Under the pieces are notes generated by a model, which was not told where the DNA came from, did not search any database, and was given only the letters and a program-made list of their open reading frames with translations. The translations under genes were made by a program, and so were the position numbers. Below, piece by piece: positions 1 through 12,700 of a stretch of DNA of 64,000 bases. Position 1 is the stretch's first letter. Each line of letters begins with the position of its first letter. The DNA lies in contig JAQGDQ010000101.1 in assembly GCA_030141605.1 (NCBI GenBank), positions 392,919-456,918 on the forward strand. The letters are read 5' to 3'. The DNA comes from Tubiluchus corallicola. Lineage: Eukaryota > Priapulida > Priapulimorpha > Priapulimorphida > Tubiluchidae.

Positions 1-513
1 ATGAGACAAGTAAATTAAATCTTACATTGGGTCATTCCAGGTGAAATCACCTAATGCAAAACACCCTTGTCACAGATTTTAATGCAATTTGGTGTGTTAG
101 TTTGGCTTGTGGAGAAATGCAATAATCCAAATTTTTAGCGAAATTGGGTCAACGGCTCAAAAGTTATGGCCATGAGACAAGTAAATTAAATCTTACATTG
201 GGTCATTCCAGGTGAAATCACCTAATGCAAAACACCCTTGTCACAGATTTTAATGCAATTTGGTGTGTTAGTTTGGCTTGTGGAGAAATGCAATAATCCA
301 AATTTTTAGCGAAATTGGGTCAACGGCTCAAAAGTTATGGCCATGAGACAAGTAAATTAAATCTTACATTGGGTCATTCCAGGTGAAATCACCTAATGCA
401 AAACACCCTTGTCACAGATTTTAATGCAATTTGGTGTGTTAGTTTGGCTTGTGGAGAAATGCAATAATCCAAATTTTTAGCGAAATTGGGTCAACGGCTC
501 AAAAGTTATGGCC
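1..513. repeat. 171-bp tandem array, three units
   Basis: Three head-to-tail copies start at 1, 172 and 343, each opening with ATGAGACAAG and closing with GTTATGGCC. By eye they are essentially identical. Each unit holds about 25 bp of spacer plus the outer ~146 bp of the left arm of the foldback element described next. The array probably continues beyond the left edge of the window. The near-perfect identity implies recent amplification or ongoing homogenisation. Confidence 0.95.
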
Positions 514-2738
514 CTTTAAAAACAGCCGAAAGGGCCAAAGAATCGCGAAAATTGGCATAACCTGCAATTTTTAAGCATTTATAACTCAGATAGGTGGTGT
601 CTGAATCTACAAGAACTTTTGACCTTTACTTTGACCTTGAAAATGACCTTGTGGGACAGAATTTTTTGGACCGAGCCTGACATTTTTAAATTCCTCTGTA
701 TCTGAATCACGTACTCTGTAAAAGCTTAGGTGTTTTTTTGTTTGAATAATTTTTACGGGCATTTGAATTTACCAATACAAGCCTAACTCTGACATGTATA
801 TATCATAAAGTATGTATGTGTACCATATGTTTCATATGCATCCATTCAATATTTGGTGCTTAGGAGTCAAGTCATCATTAAATTTTACAAGCTTATAGCA
901 TGCATTTTGTGCAATGTGTGAACTTATTTTAGTGAAATGTGGATAACTGCAGTTTTTAGTCGAAAGAAAGTTCGTGTCATCATCTAACATATACCAGATA
1001 TGAAGATATGGTAGTTTTCCAAAATAGTAAATATCATCATCCCAAATAGTACACTTCGTCATGAACACTCATGCAAACAATTTTGAAAGTAGAACAGACA
1101 GGGGCATTGCTAGACAGGGCTGGCATTACAAGGAGACTGAGCGGATTCTCTCTTATTTTATCAAAATTCCCCTCAAGTGAGAATTAAGGACAGGTAAAAG
1201 TTCACAAATCTAAATAAAGGAAGACAATTTTAAACAGTACATTTCATTCCAAAGAAAAGTAAGATTGTTCCTTGGTTATCAAAGAACTACAATTCAGATG
1301 GTCAGAGAACTGATTTGCTATGCATTAGTTATGATAAAATTACATAAATAAATTTATAAAGTGTCAAATCCATCAAATGTTCCGAAGTGCTGTAATTTTG
1401 TGTGCTTTTACCAATCCTCAATTTTCGCTTGAGGGGATTTTGATAAAATAAGAGAGAATCCGCTAAATCCCCCTTGTAATGCCAACCCTGTCTAGCGATG
1501 CCCGTCTTTTTTATTTTCGAAATTGTTTGAATGAGTGTGCATGATGAAGTTTACTATTTGGGAAAACCACCATATTTTCATAGAATAAAAACAACTAAGC
1601 TGTTTTTGCTGGTGTATTATCCGGAGTCAACAATACAGCATTAGCATTAATCAAAGAAACATCTCCGTCAGTCTCTGATGATGAAACTTCTGTATATTCC
1701 TCCATATCACCGTCTTATTCATGATCAACATTTTGTTCAAGTTTCATGCAACAACTTGGACACTTTTTTACCAATTACAAAAGATTTGGTGGATTTGTAA
1801 ATTGTCTGAAAAGATCATCTGTAATGCCTCTCAAAGATCTGCGGATAATACTCTTGCGATGAGAAACTGGTTCACAGCATTTCCTTCGCAGCTGAGAATA
1901 ATTAATCAAAAAAAGTTGTTCATGATGCTCACACAGAGTTGTGATCTTGGTAAAGGGACATCAGTTCTTGAACTTAAATGTCTCAAAATTCCTCAAAGAT
2001 GTCTTCCTGGTGTACATTAGATGATGACATGAACTTTCTTTTGAATAAAAACTGCACTTATCCAAGTTTCACTAAAATAAATTCACACATTACACAAAAT
2101 GCAATGCTATAAGCTTGTAAAATTTAAAGGCAACTGACTCCTAGACACCAAATATTGAATGGATGCATATGAAATATATGGTACACATACACACTTTATG
2201 ATATATATATGTCACCACGAATTAGGCTTGTATTGGTAAATTCAAATGCTGTAAAAATTGTTCAAAGCAAAAAACACCTAAGCTTTTTACAGAGTACATG
2301 ATTCAGATACAGAGGAATTAAAAAATGTCAGGCTCGGTCCAAAAAATTCTGTCCCACAAGGTCATTTTCAAGGTCAAAGTAAAGGTCAAAAGTTTTTGTA
2401 GATTCAGACACAACCTATCTGAAGTTTTGTTGCAGATTCTGAAAGCTTATTGAGTTCTCTTTAAGATTATACCACTCCCATCAAAATTGGACTTAAACTT
2501 TTTGAGTTATAAATGCTTAAAAATTGCAGGTTATGCCAATTTTTGCGATTCTTTGGCCCTTCGGCTATTTTTAAAGGGCCATAACTTGAACAATTAGCCC
2601 AATTTCGCTAAAAATTTGGATTTTTGCACTTCTCCATAAGCCAAAGAAACACACCGAATTGAATTAAAATCTATGACATAAGGGTGTTTATCGGAAAAAA
2701 TATTGGGTGATTTGAGGTGGAATGACCCCATTGTTTCC
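20..2738. mobile_element. long foldback (inverted-repeat) element
   Basis: The left arm (about 20-1213) is matched in reverse complement by the right arm (about 1388-2738), leaving a spacer of roughly 170 bp. Matching was followed through many points: the outer ends (TTGGGTCATTCC against GGAATGACCCCA), the AAAGAATCGC / CCTGCAATTT block, the TTTGACCTTGAAAATGACC block, and the inner block around GATTCTCTCTTATTTTATC. The right arm carries about 430 bp (near 1588-2005) and about 80 bp (near 2430-2510) that the left arm lacks. Short open frames exist in both arms (minus 832-1068, plus 1721-2020), but I recognise no transposase. It is best described as a non-autonomous foldback element of unknown superfamily. 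Confidence 0.85.
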
Positions 2739-3479
2739 ATAATCATAATCCAGAGATGGGGGTATTAGCATGAATGCTATTTGCTCCTCCACTATACTAA
2801 ACTAGCTTGAATTGAAATGTTAAATATAGTGGCATCACCGCAGATAGAGGGAGGTCACGCCATCAGAACATTTTGTTCTCATTGGGGTAACTTGGGATCT
2901 ACGATTTTGATGAATTCTGCTGCCAGAAGTGTTTCATCTGAGTATCTCCCAATACTCTGGCAGAGTAGTGAGAGGTATAGTTAACAGCCCAGAATCCCAG
3001 AGTCTGTTATACATTATAGTTATTTAGCATTTACCGTAATCATATGCGTTAGTGTTACTATGCCAAACTTATTATTATTTTCGGCAAATGAATAGCAAGA
3101 AATTTCATTCTTATATTAGATACAGGAAGTAAAATTTCTACCAGAACTACGATAGCTCATATAAACAGAAATACTGAGGATGTAACTTAAACGTTGATAA
3201 TTACTAAAACTTATCGAATTTAACCAACTTTTAGTTTTAGGATCCAGCATTCACCCAAGCTGCCATTTCAGTTACACCATCGCCATCTTTTGGGAAAATT
3301 TTTTAAATTTAGTTCGATTCAATCTGCTTTTAAGCAAGAAAAGCGCAGTATAAAGTAAGTTTCAGAAAACTCGCACTAAAAAATTATACCACCTAAGGAT
3401 GATCTTATGCGAAAACAATTACTCACGTTTTCATGTTTACTCCAATTTTTGTAAAATATTCCAACCGCTGCAATGAATA

Positions 3480-3560
3480 AACGTTGGCGCAGACATTTAA
3501 CCCGCCAATCGAAAAGCCAGCTGGTGACTGATCACGTGACGCAACATCACATTCCGTACA
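3480..3560. promoter_or_regulatory. possible promoter patch with E-box
   Basis: A GC-richer island in AT-rich sequence contains the palindromic E-box core inside TGATCACGTGACGCAA, next to a CRE-like TGACGCAA. About 200 bp to the left, the minus strand reads AAAAGATGGCG, which resembles a YY1 site of the kind often found just downstream of animal start sites. No adjoining gene was found to confirm that it is used. Confidence 0.25.
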
Positions 3561-4248
3561 CCCTCATTTAGGCTTTTGTTTAACATTGGGAATGTTTCTT
3601 TGGTATACGATGTACACATTAAATAAAGTTTAAACTGGATTAATTTATTGTACATTTATAAAAAAGTGTTTATCAATTTTCTGCTAAGGGGAACACATCA
3701 TCACACCGCTATCAAGGCAATCCTAGTTAGTAGTGAACAATGGTTATCTATGGTTCTCTGATCTTAACTATGGCTTACACTACAATGTTAACTTTTTAGC
3801 CAGTTGAAACACTGGTAAAACTGTTGTGTCATAAAAAATAAATATGTGCGAAGGAAGCTTCTGTTTTGCACAAATCGTTGAAGATTCTGTGCACATCAGT
3901 GTCAAGCAAAGCACTATACAAGGACTGAACAGTAACGATAATTGATATTGTGTTCTCAGCGAGTGCTTGTCACCATAGTGAGTGTCCGCTAAGAGGCCTG
4001 TTTATTGGCGTTTAATGCCTCACAGTGCACTGGATAGACCTTTCAATTTATGTAAGCTTTTCATGTTTTTTTAAAAAGTGAAGGTACTAAGAGAGGTGGG
4101 CTAATACATAATATGGAAAGAAAAGTTTCCATACCAAATAAATTGAGCTTTCTATGCTCAGTACATTTCACTGAAAACTAGTTTAAAGAAAGCATAAACT
4201 ACTGCGGAATTATGGAGCTTACCCAGCTCAAGATCAGAAAATTGAAAA

Positions 4249-4584
4249 ATGCACTTCTATAGAGCTGTAAAACCTTATGGTTGTTGCACTGTCTGCAAGT
4301 ATATCAATGATCGTCAATCCAATGTAACCCATTCGACAAATCTCACAAAAAACTTCCTCGTAACAATGGAACATGTATTGGCTATCCAGTATGTATTATT
4401 GGTAAGACGATATTTTGAGTTCCAAAGCTTGAAACTTGTTTCTAGTACTCTGTCGTGTCATGACAAAATAAACAACAGCAAAAGCTGCTTTGTTGTTCAT
4501 AAATTGTTTAAAATCTATTCACAACAGTCTGAATCACAAGGTACAGCGAAGCAACTGAAAAGTTTATTTTTGCCACAGGTGTAA
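4249..4584 (+). pseudogene. faint Penelope/GIY-YIG-like relic (uncertain)
   Basis: This 111-codon open frame carries a CCTVCKYI motif near its start. That loosely recalls the Cys-rich segment ahead of the GIY-YIG nuclease region in Penelope-like and related retroelements. A second frame nearby contains CIIGKT, which could be a shifted remnant of the following strand. The resemblance is weak, and chance or another origin is quite possible. Confidence 0.2.
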
Positions 4585-7262
4585 CTGATTTTATTGTCTT
4601 CTAGTGCTTGCTCTACTGCTTGTCAGTGTAAGGAAATCACTAGGATAACTTGAATGCTTCAGAAATTTGCTGTGCGTTTGCCCATTAGTTTTTGCTTTTT
4701 CAAAAGACTTTTTCTTTTATAAGTGCTATCGGCCAGCAATTTATTAAAATAGTCTTTCAAAGCATTTCTGGAATTTTAAGAAAAGTCATAATTCTTTTCA
4801 CAAAATTTGTAAGATTTCCGGTTTGACCATCAACAGACTTAAATTTGTATAATAATGTTTACAGCAATATAACAGTGAATGCATGCTGCATTACAATTTT
4901 CTGTTTTATTCATATATTCAACTAATGTATACTTCCTTACAGTTTTGGTGTATGTGCTTACTGTAGGCTATTGTATAAAGTCTTTGTTTTTGTTGGAAAA
5001 AAATTTCAGGTTTCTGCAAAAAGAGTGAAAACCACCAGTCAATGTGTGAACGCCAGCCTCATTTTGAGTGTTTTCGTGTTTTGCTAAAAATAATGAAATC
5101 CGTACAAATTCTTCATAAGAATGTAGTTCTTCATAATTATAGCACTGATACTTACACTGCAATGGACACAGAACACAGTCCGACAAGTAAAATATATGTA
5201 GAAATGCTGCCTGGTCAGTGCAGTTCAGTCAGTATAATGGTTTATGAAAAAATTAGAAATCCTCTTAAAAAAAGTAAATATTCGTTGAAACGTTAGTAAA
5301 CATGGCTGTCAAATTAAAGAGATGCTTCCTCGGGTAAAACTTTAAGCCTAGTGGTTTTAAAGAAATCTAGGTGTGGTAAAGAGAGCCTACAAAACAGTAC
5401 AATAACATTTTTTGCAATCCTCAGTGCAAAATCTAACAATTATTTAATATAAAAGGTTAATGCATAAAACTTTTTGTCAGGACTTTCACAGCTAGTATAA
5501 TCAAGTTCACATGCAGCGGCTGCCGTTCTAAGAACGCCAAACTTAGGTTGAAACTGAAAACGAAGTTCAATTGATGTTACTGTGTGAATCACAGACGGGA
5601 CGCTATAACTATTTTTTCGTTAACATCCCATGAAGCGATAGTAATAATAATAATTAGTAATATTTAATAATAATTAGCATAGGAACTCAACCCGCCACCA
5701 ATTTAATGGTTTTAGACAATCAGAAAATCGATAAAAGTTATGCGTGAAACTCAGGGAAGTACTGTACAACAATGTATAGTACACACCGCGAACACTTATG
5801 AAAAGTATTCAAACTCAGCTTTGCTACGTCTGCTAATTGTGCAAGCACCATAATACCATTTACGCCTACGTTCTATGTATTTGTGACGCAACGTAATGGA
5901 GCAGTCGGTACGATAGGACAGGGATTTCTTTTAAGTGGAGTAGGATATGCGCTTAAGATTGCTATAAACTAATATTTTTAAGACAATTTTTCTGAAAACC
6001 ACTTTAAAGACCCCTTTACTTGTCCTTTAAGTATTCAAATCCTTAAGAGTTGAGATATTAAATGTCTGTGTGATGGACCAGACTAGGTCCACCCCTTAGC
6101 TAAAGTTTGTCCTTGCACATTACAAGCAACCACCTATGTACATTATACTATGCAATTTGGTTCAATGATAAATGTTTTCTTCGATTGAAGAGGACTAACT
6201 TAGTTTGTTATTGTATAAGGAAACTACCTGCATAGTTTACTTTATTTTTTATTGCTGTTGTTTTTTTTATAATGTACTAGGCATGAACTACATCTGCCTC
6301 ACAAGTAAAATAAATGTTAGTGTTATGCAGGTCATTTTGAAAGTGTGTGGGCTTCGGCCTTATTACAGGCGTGTTTTGCTTTCTCATTCAGCCTATATAG
6401 TGTTATAGTTACCTGTCTAAAGTATTAAACTACCTTGAAATGTAGTGAAGTGTTCCAGTAGCAGGAGAATGTGCTTTTGATATTGAGAAGTGTGTGGTGG
6501 GATAAGCTGAAAAATGAGGGCAGTTAAAATGTTGGGTTTATAATTTTGAGGACAAACTTAAGATTTATCTGTTGAAATTGGCTGAACTGATGTTTTATTG
6601 TGAAAAGTCCTGGACAATTGTAAATGGTGTAATACTATCCGAATGGACAATGTGTTGTGATGCAATTGAGTGGAGAAAAAAGCCAACTTTGAGCCTTCTA
6701 CACAGTATAAGCAATCCAACACTTGTCGTCATGGTGTGGACGGACTGGCACCTAGTATTGTCAAGCATGCTATGTGATGTTTCGGAGATGGTATCCCTTC
6801 CATAGAGCGACGGTGGGTGTGCCCCAGTGGACTGACGTAGTGATTACTCAAATTGGTGATATCTTGTGCACAAACTCTTATGGACAGCGAAAACTGCAGT
6901 TACTATTTGATACCAAAAACTCGTGCTGTAATTCTTGAAATGGCCATCTTTAATTATTGTAATGTATTTTATTTCTTTTTTTCTTGCTTACTCATATTGT
7001 CTGTCAGTAGAATAAAAGCATTGAAATGTTAATTGTCTTTCAGTAAGCTTTGTATTCAGAAATAGGTACGCATAACCACAAGGAAAACTCCGCATTTCAA
7101 AAACCTTAGTATCAGTCTCGCAACGTTACCAAAGTTAAGTGCGCTTCTTACTCGTATTTCATAAGTCACTAATTACTATCATCCACGAAGAACGCCATCA
7201 TTACAGTCTGTATAATTATATATTGCATAAAATATAGTTTATTAATAACTATTGTTTTTTCG

Positions 7263-7435
7263 TTTATTTTTATAGGCTTTGTGCTTCAGGAAGTCTTGAT
7301 CGTAGTTCACATCAGTACAAGAAACTCAAGTCGGCAACAACTTCTCCAATCTCCACAGGAGAATTTTGTATACTCAAGTCGGCAACAACTTCTCCAATCT
7401 CCACAGGAGAATTTTGTATCAGTGCCTTTTAAATA
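7263..7435 (+). CDS. candidate terminal exon with duplicated 16-residue motif
   Basis: A pyrimidine-rich tract ending in TTTTTATAG at about 7276 looks like a splice acceptor. From there an open frame runs to the TAG at 7433-7435. It contains the peptide SSRQQLLQSPQENFV twice, because 48 bp are repeated exactly and in frame. No upstream exon was identified on the plus strand and the product is unknown. It could equally be a non-coding exon or chance. Confidence 0.25.
7324..7419. repeat. perfect 48-bp direct duplication
   Basis: Two adjacent copies (7324-7371 and 7372-7419) begin ACTCAAGTCGG and end GAATTTTGTAT. No mismatch is visible. The unit length is a multiple of three, so it keeps the open frame across it. 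Confidence 0.95.
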
Positions 7436-9731
7436 GTTAATTTATCTATGTTAATACAAATCATACTAAAAATGTTAATTTCTATTATTACTATCACTGA
7501 AAATAGCCTCTGTACAAAGCTTATACTAATTAATTTTATATATATATATGCACTATTTGACATTGTGTTTTGCCAATGTACATTATATGTATTAGAGCAA
7601 AAAATTGAATTGAATTGATTTATTTCACAAATTTCTTTTACTATTATTAAAGCAATACACTGTATATCCAATTATGTACATTTGTAAAGTAAAACAACGA
7701 TAGTAGTAGTACGAGCAGAATCACTCTGGGAGAATAAGTTATGCAGACCTGTAAAATTTGTATGTACAACCAAGCATTCATAAACAACCCAACAAATTTT
7801 CTGTAGTGTGATAATGTGGTTACAAAACAAAATGATAGAACCTAAAGTATTTCCCTACCTCCATGCCATGACAATTGACAAAAGTCTCGAATGGAACACC
7901 TGCAAACTAAGCGATCTACACGTTTGTGAAAACACACTAACAGCAACAATTCTGGTTCAAAGTTTATTTTATGATTACAAGTGAAACTATGTAAGAAATG
8001 AACAGCAAAATCACTCAAAACATAACAAACTGAATACATGTGCAGAAATTAAAAAATTAAACATGGTGTTTTTTGTTGGTCCAAAGTCAATACTTGCAAA
8101 ATTTTCACCGGTATGACAAAGAATATTACGGCAATGCTTTGAAGTACAAGAAACCAGTAACAATATTGCAAGAGTAAGAAAAAGGCCAGAAATTCATGAT
8201 GTTTATCAAACAATTCTCGTAAATAAATAACTAAATCACAGGTAGCACATGGGAATTCAAGCTTCAATCAAAACTAGTAATTAACACGCTTGAATAACAT
8301 TTATATACCACAGATTTTAGCCAAATATGCTGTGAAGCCCTGTGTCAAAACGGGAAAAAATTAGTACAAACAATTGATCAAGTTCGTGAAATGAATAGGG
8401 TAAAGCAAGTACACAAATTGGGCAAAAATTAAACAAGGCTAAACAAACAGAAGTTGCATTGTATTGTAATGAAAATCAAGATAAAGAATGATGCCAAAAA
8501 TTGCATTGTGTATTAACTCAGTATTACTTTATAACTGAGCAGACAATGCGCAAAAGAATATAAAGGTATCAATGAAAAAATAAACAACATGACGAGATTC
8601 AACGAAACAACTTGTTTATACACAACTTTAATAACATTGTCTTAAGAAATTTTGTCAGCAATAGGCAATTTATTTTGCAAGAAAAAGTCAAATTCTATTA
8701 AAAACTTAGCGTAGATGAAACACTAGATTACCAAGGGAAAAGAAGAGATAAGATATGCCTTACAAGGCAGCAATGAAAGAACAACAAGCAAAAAGCCAGC
8801 ATCTACTAACACTCATTTTAATTGATACAAAAAAGTGATTACTAAACTGGCAAACTATAAAACAGTATAGATAAACATGACCAACTCCTTCCCTATTCAC
8901 CCGGGCAATAACACCGTGAATGTATTAAAATAAACCACCTAATTCTTAATACACTGTGGTAAAGCTGCAACAAAATGGACTTAAATAACAATACTGTGTC
9001 AACTAAACACTTGTGATTTCATAAACAAGAAGCAAGGAATATATAATATAGCAAAATTTACAGCCATTCACAAAAATGTTATACATAACCATTCATATTA
9101 AAAAATAGCAGCTATTTAGCTCAAAACTTGACTACCATCTACAAGTATTATATCTAAGAAATTTTCCAAAATTTTTCTCTTTCTTTTGTCTTAATGATGA
9201 CACTTAGCAAAGAACTAAGATAAATTACTGAAAATTTATACAAAATTGAAATCCCTGATGGATTGAGCAAATGTACAAGTAATGCAAGCTACATACATAA
9301 CTTTTTACGTTTGAGAACATGAAAGCAAACTCACTTTATATTAAACATGGCGCAGGTGGAAAATTTTTGACTGTTTTAAAACTACGATGAGGTAGGGATT
9401 AATTCATCAAATAATTAATGCTAATGAAAAACGAAACAAACAGATGACTGCTTAGCAAACGAAAAAAGGTGTGATTATGATATGCTTCCACATTCCGCCA
9501 TTGGCAAATCGGCACAAGCCATTTGGACATCATGGTGCACATAACTGTGACAAGCAACAACTTTGTCCGCAGACAAAACAAGCGAGCCTTCCACAGAAGA
9601 GAAATCGCCGTTGATGTGGAGAAAAGTCTCAGTAGCATCACATATTGAGTTGTCTGGTAACGCTACAAACTTGTGCATATTTAAATAATATCATATAGAA
9701 GACTTTACATTATACACTACACTACACGAAG
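7436..9731 (-). other. 3' flank and probable 3' UTR of the SLC6 gene
   Basis: Reading the minus strand downstream of the SLC6 stop at 9732, the first clear AATAAA (TTTATT on the plus strand) is at 8669-8674, which would give a 3' UTR of about 1.05 kb. Positions 9475-9678 contain a 67-codon minus frame of higher GC than its surroundings, out of frame with the SLC6 protein. No other gene is evident. Confidence 0.4.
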
Positions 9732-12700
9732 CTATACAACCGGAGGCACTGGTATATAGCCGTTTGATTTAGGTTTTTGCCCTGACGTAAGAACATCACT
9801 ATTACTAGTTGAATTGGCATTAAGTTGCTTGAGCTCTTGAGGCTGAGCAGATTCTGGTGCCAAGTACTTAGCACCTTTTTTAAAGTGACACTCATAGTCG
9901 GCTCGAATGGCAGGCACTGCTGGACCCCATTCTTCACTAGGAGTAAATCCCTTTCGCAACCGCTGAAATATACAAAAACATCAACTTGACACAAAGAACT
10001 TGAATACACTAAGTAAACGAACAGGATGTCCATTAATTTAGTCTCAGTTAACACTAAAGTGAAAACTTCCACCTGGGAAACAATGACAAAGTTAAAGAAT
10101 ATCATTATTTATTTAGTTTACACCAAACACGAAGAGATGATTAAATTAAGGAACACTGGCTAAACTTATGCAAATCGATTAAAGTTCTGTCATTCAATTA
10201 TCAGTTTGTCTTTCTATCTCTTGGCCAAGGAAATAAATTTTATCATGGTATCGCACACTCAAGTAGTCTCTCGTCACACTCGAACTGACCACATTACAAA
10301 AATTGTACTTACTTGTAAAAGAGTACCATTGCCATTGATGAGATAACAAATGGCAAAAACTGGAATACACAGTATTGAACACATTCCCAGTGACCATCCA
10401 AAGACAATAGCCCAGGTTGGGAATGTATAGTTCATATAAGTGACGGGCGTATGAGTTACAACAGAGATGATGAGAATTCCCTGAAAGAAATGAAAAGCAC
10501 TTATTCTTTGTTACATCAGTAAATAACGATTGTATAGATGCTTCCATGACAGGGCAATCAAACCACAGAATGAAAAAGTCAAGTGCACAATATTTAACAA
10601 CTGTGTTATGCTGGATTTTCAGGGAGGTAATGTTATATTTATTCAGTTTAATACTAACCCCAAGTAATAACGGTACAATAACTTTCCATAAGATGGTGAA
10701 CACGATTCGTCCGTAGACTCGCTTGCCAACCATAAATTCGATTTCGTCTAAGAGTCTTTCCGTTCCTATAAAACGAATGACAAAAATCAAACCAGAGGCC
10801 AATAAAATCATTATCACTATGTATCAGGTTTGTTTGCCTTTAAATCTTTGTTAAATGTGCATGATCAATGATGTAAGAGTTGTTTTCTTACCGTAAGCCC
10901 ATCCTACCACAAGAACTTCACATAAGGAAATAACCATGACTGAGTAACCAGCAGCATACCAGTCCATTATAGTAAAGATATACGACCCAGCCTATAATAA
11001 ATTAATAATTATATTGACAGTGAAGAGTGGACATGAGTAAAAAATTCTAGTATTTAAAATAGTAACTAAGAGTTATTGCTTTAGTTTAACAGCCACAAAT
11101 TTTAATAACCATAATTTTGCAAAATCCACACACTACATATGCAGTCAAACATAAGCCCAGCAACTGTTGCTTAAGAATAAACACTCACTCTAGTCGTCAG
11201 TGGAATTGCAGCGATGAACATGAAGACACAGACACCCAAAGTGATCCAAACTTTGGCACCCTTCCTGAGCTTGCTTGCAAACATATCCCAAACGGCAGTG
11301 ATAACAGTCTCAATCATAACAAACTGAAACAATAAAGAAATTCATCAAAGTCATACAAGATAAACAAAATGGACATAAAAAATGAGTAAAATGCACATGA
11401 CACAAGTCATAAATTTACAAAACAGGATTACCTGTGTGTCAAGACCCAGCATAAATAACATGAAGAAGAAAAAGATGGCCCACATAGGTGAAATTGGTAA
11501 ATGCGTAAGTGCCTCAGGGTATACCATGAAAGCCAATCCTGGACCTAAAATTACAAATAAAAATCATATAGCTGATCCTGGAAACAGTGACACAATGTGA
11601 ACTACATCAATGTATCCTGCTACATACTAATTCTACACTATCAGAGGATTCACTGCAAAGCAAATTGGCTTTTACAAAACGACTGCATTCCAGATTTAAC
11701 AATTAACGTACTAATTCAGTCCTATTTGGTCTCTGTGTAAATGGGTAACATACGTTTAATTCAGTAAAACTACTACTCACTGGACAATGTTTACATAAAT
11801 AATGGACAAATGTACCCAGGTCCACCATAACATCGTAATTTTAACTTGCAGGCCAAATTTCGTGTAAAACACACCACTTCAATATAAAAATTCATGGTAG
11901 TGGCATTTCTGATGTACCAGTTTGGACGTGAGATATAACTTATCATTAATAACCCAAAAAAATCTGTTATCCAAACATTCTCTGGTCCCAACTAGTTCAG
12001 CTAATGGATCCTTGGACGAACTCTTTAAAAACTAGCTTTAAGCAAATAGATATACAATACACTTTGGCATTTTGCCCATGGTTTCAGTCCGGAACACTTC
12101 ACGTATCAGTGATAACTAGGCGACCTATTTTTGAATGAATGCTCTTAACGCAACACAGGACTAGAATGCCAACCAAAGTTCATTTGTGCAAATGTTGCTG
12201 GGCCACAGTAATGCTGAAACAGAACTTTGAGCTAAGGTCACCCAAGGACTATTTAGAAAAAAAATTCACACCAACTTTATAAACATCACAATCTAAGAAG
12301 TAAAGAAGACTTATCGAAAATCGATAAACTCCAAGCACAACTTTTGCATACCTCCAGCAACTACTTTAGAAACAGGTACTTGAGCTATCTTAGCCATGTA
12401 TCCTAGGATAGAAAATACAGCAAATCCAGCGTAAACACTAGTAAAACTGTTGATGACAGGTACCAAGTAAGCTTCCCTGCAAAAGTAAACAAATAGTAAT
12501 TAATTTTGTAAATTACAAGAGCAATGACTAAGCCAACAACAACAGCTTCAACGGCTATTGCATCAGTTATCTGAATACCCATAATATAGCAAAATATATT
12601 TGTGAAAAACAAAAAGGATGATGTTTAATAGTTATTGAATCAACATAAACAGAATGTTAACCACTTAAATAATAACATTTTTACTGTAACAAGATTATTT

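Larger units (their letters stand above)
2739..7262. other. intergenic region without a firm gene
   Basis: This stretch is AT-rich with scattered short frames. Its notable contents are a GC-richer promoter-like patch near 3480-3560, a faint retroelement-like reading frame at 4249-4584, and a poly(A) signal AATAAA near 7012 on the plus strand. I see no chain of exons with conserved domains. Confidence 0.6.

Noticed and set aside
1-513. Tandem array as a CRISPR array
   Set aside because: Units are 171 bp and identical throughout, with no unique spacers, and the context is clearly animal.
10194-10817. 207-codon minus-strand open frame
   Set aside because: It reads through two SLC6 exons and the intron between them, mostly in the wrong frame. 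The spliced transporter frame explains the coding signal.
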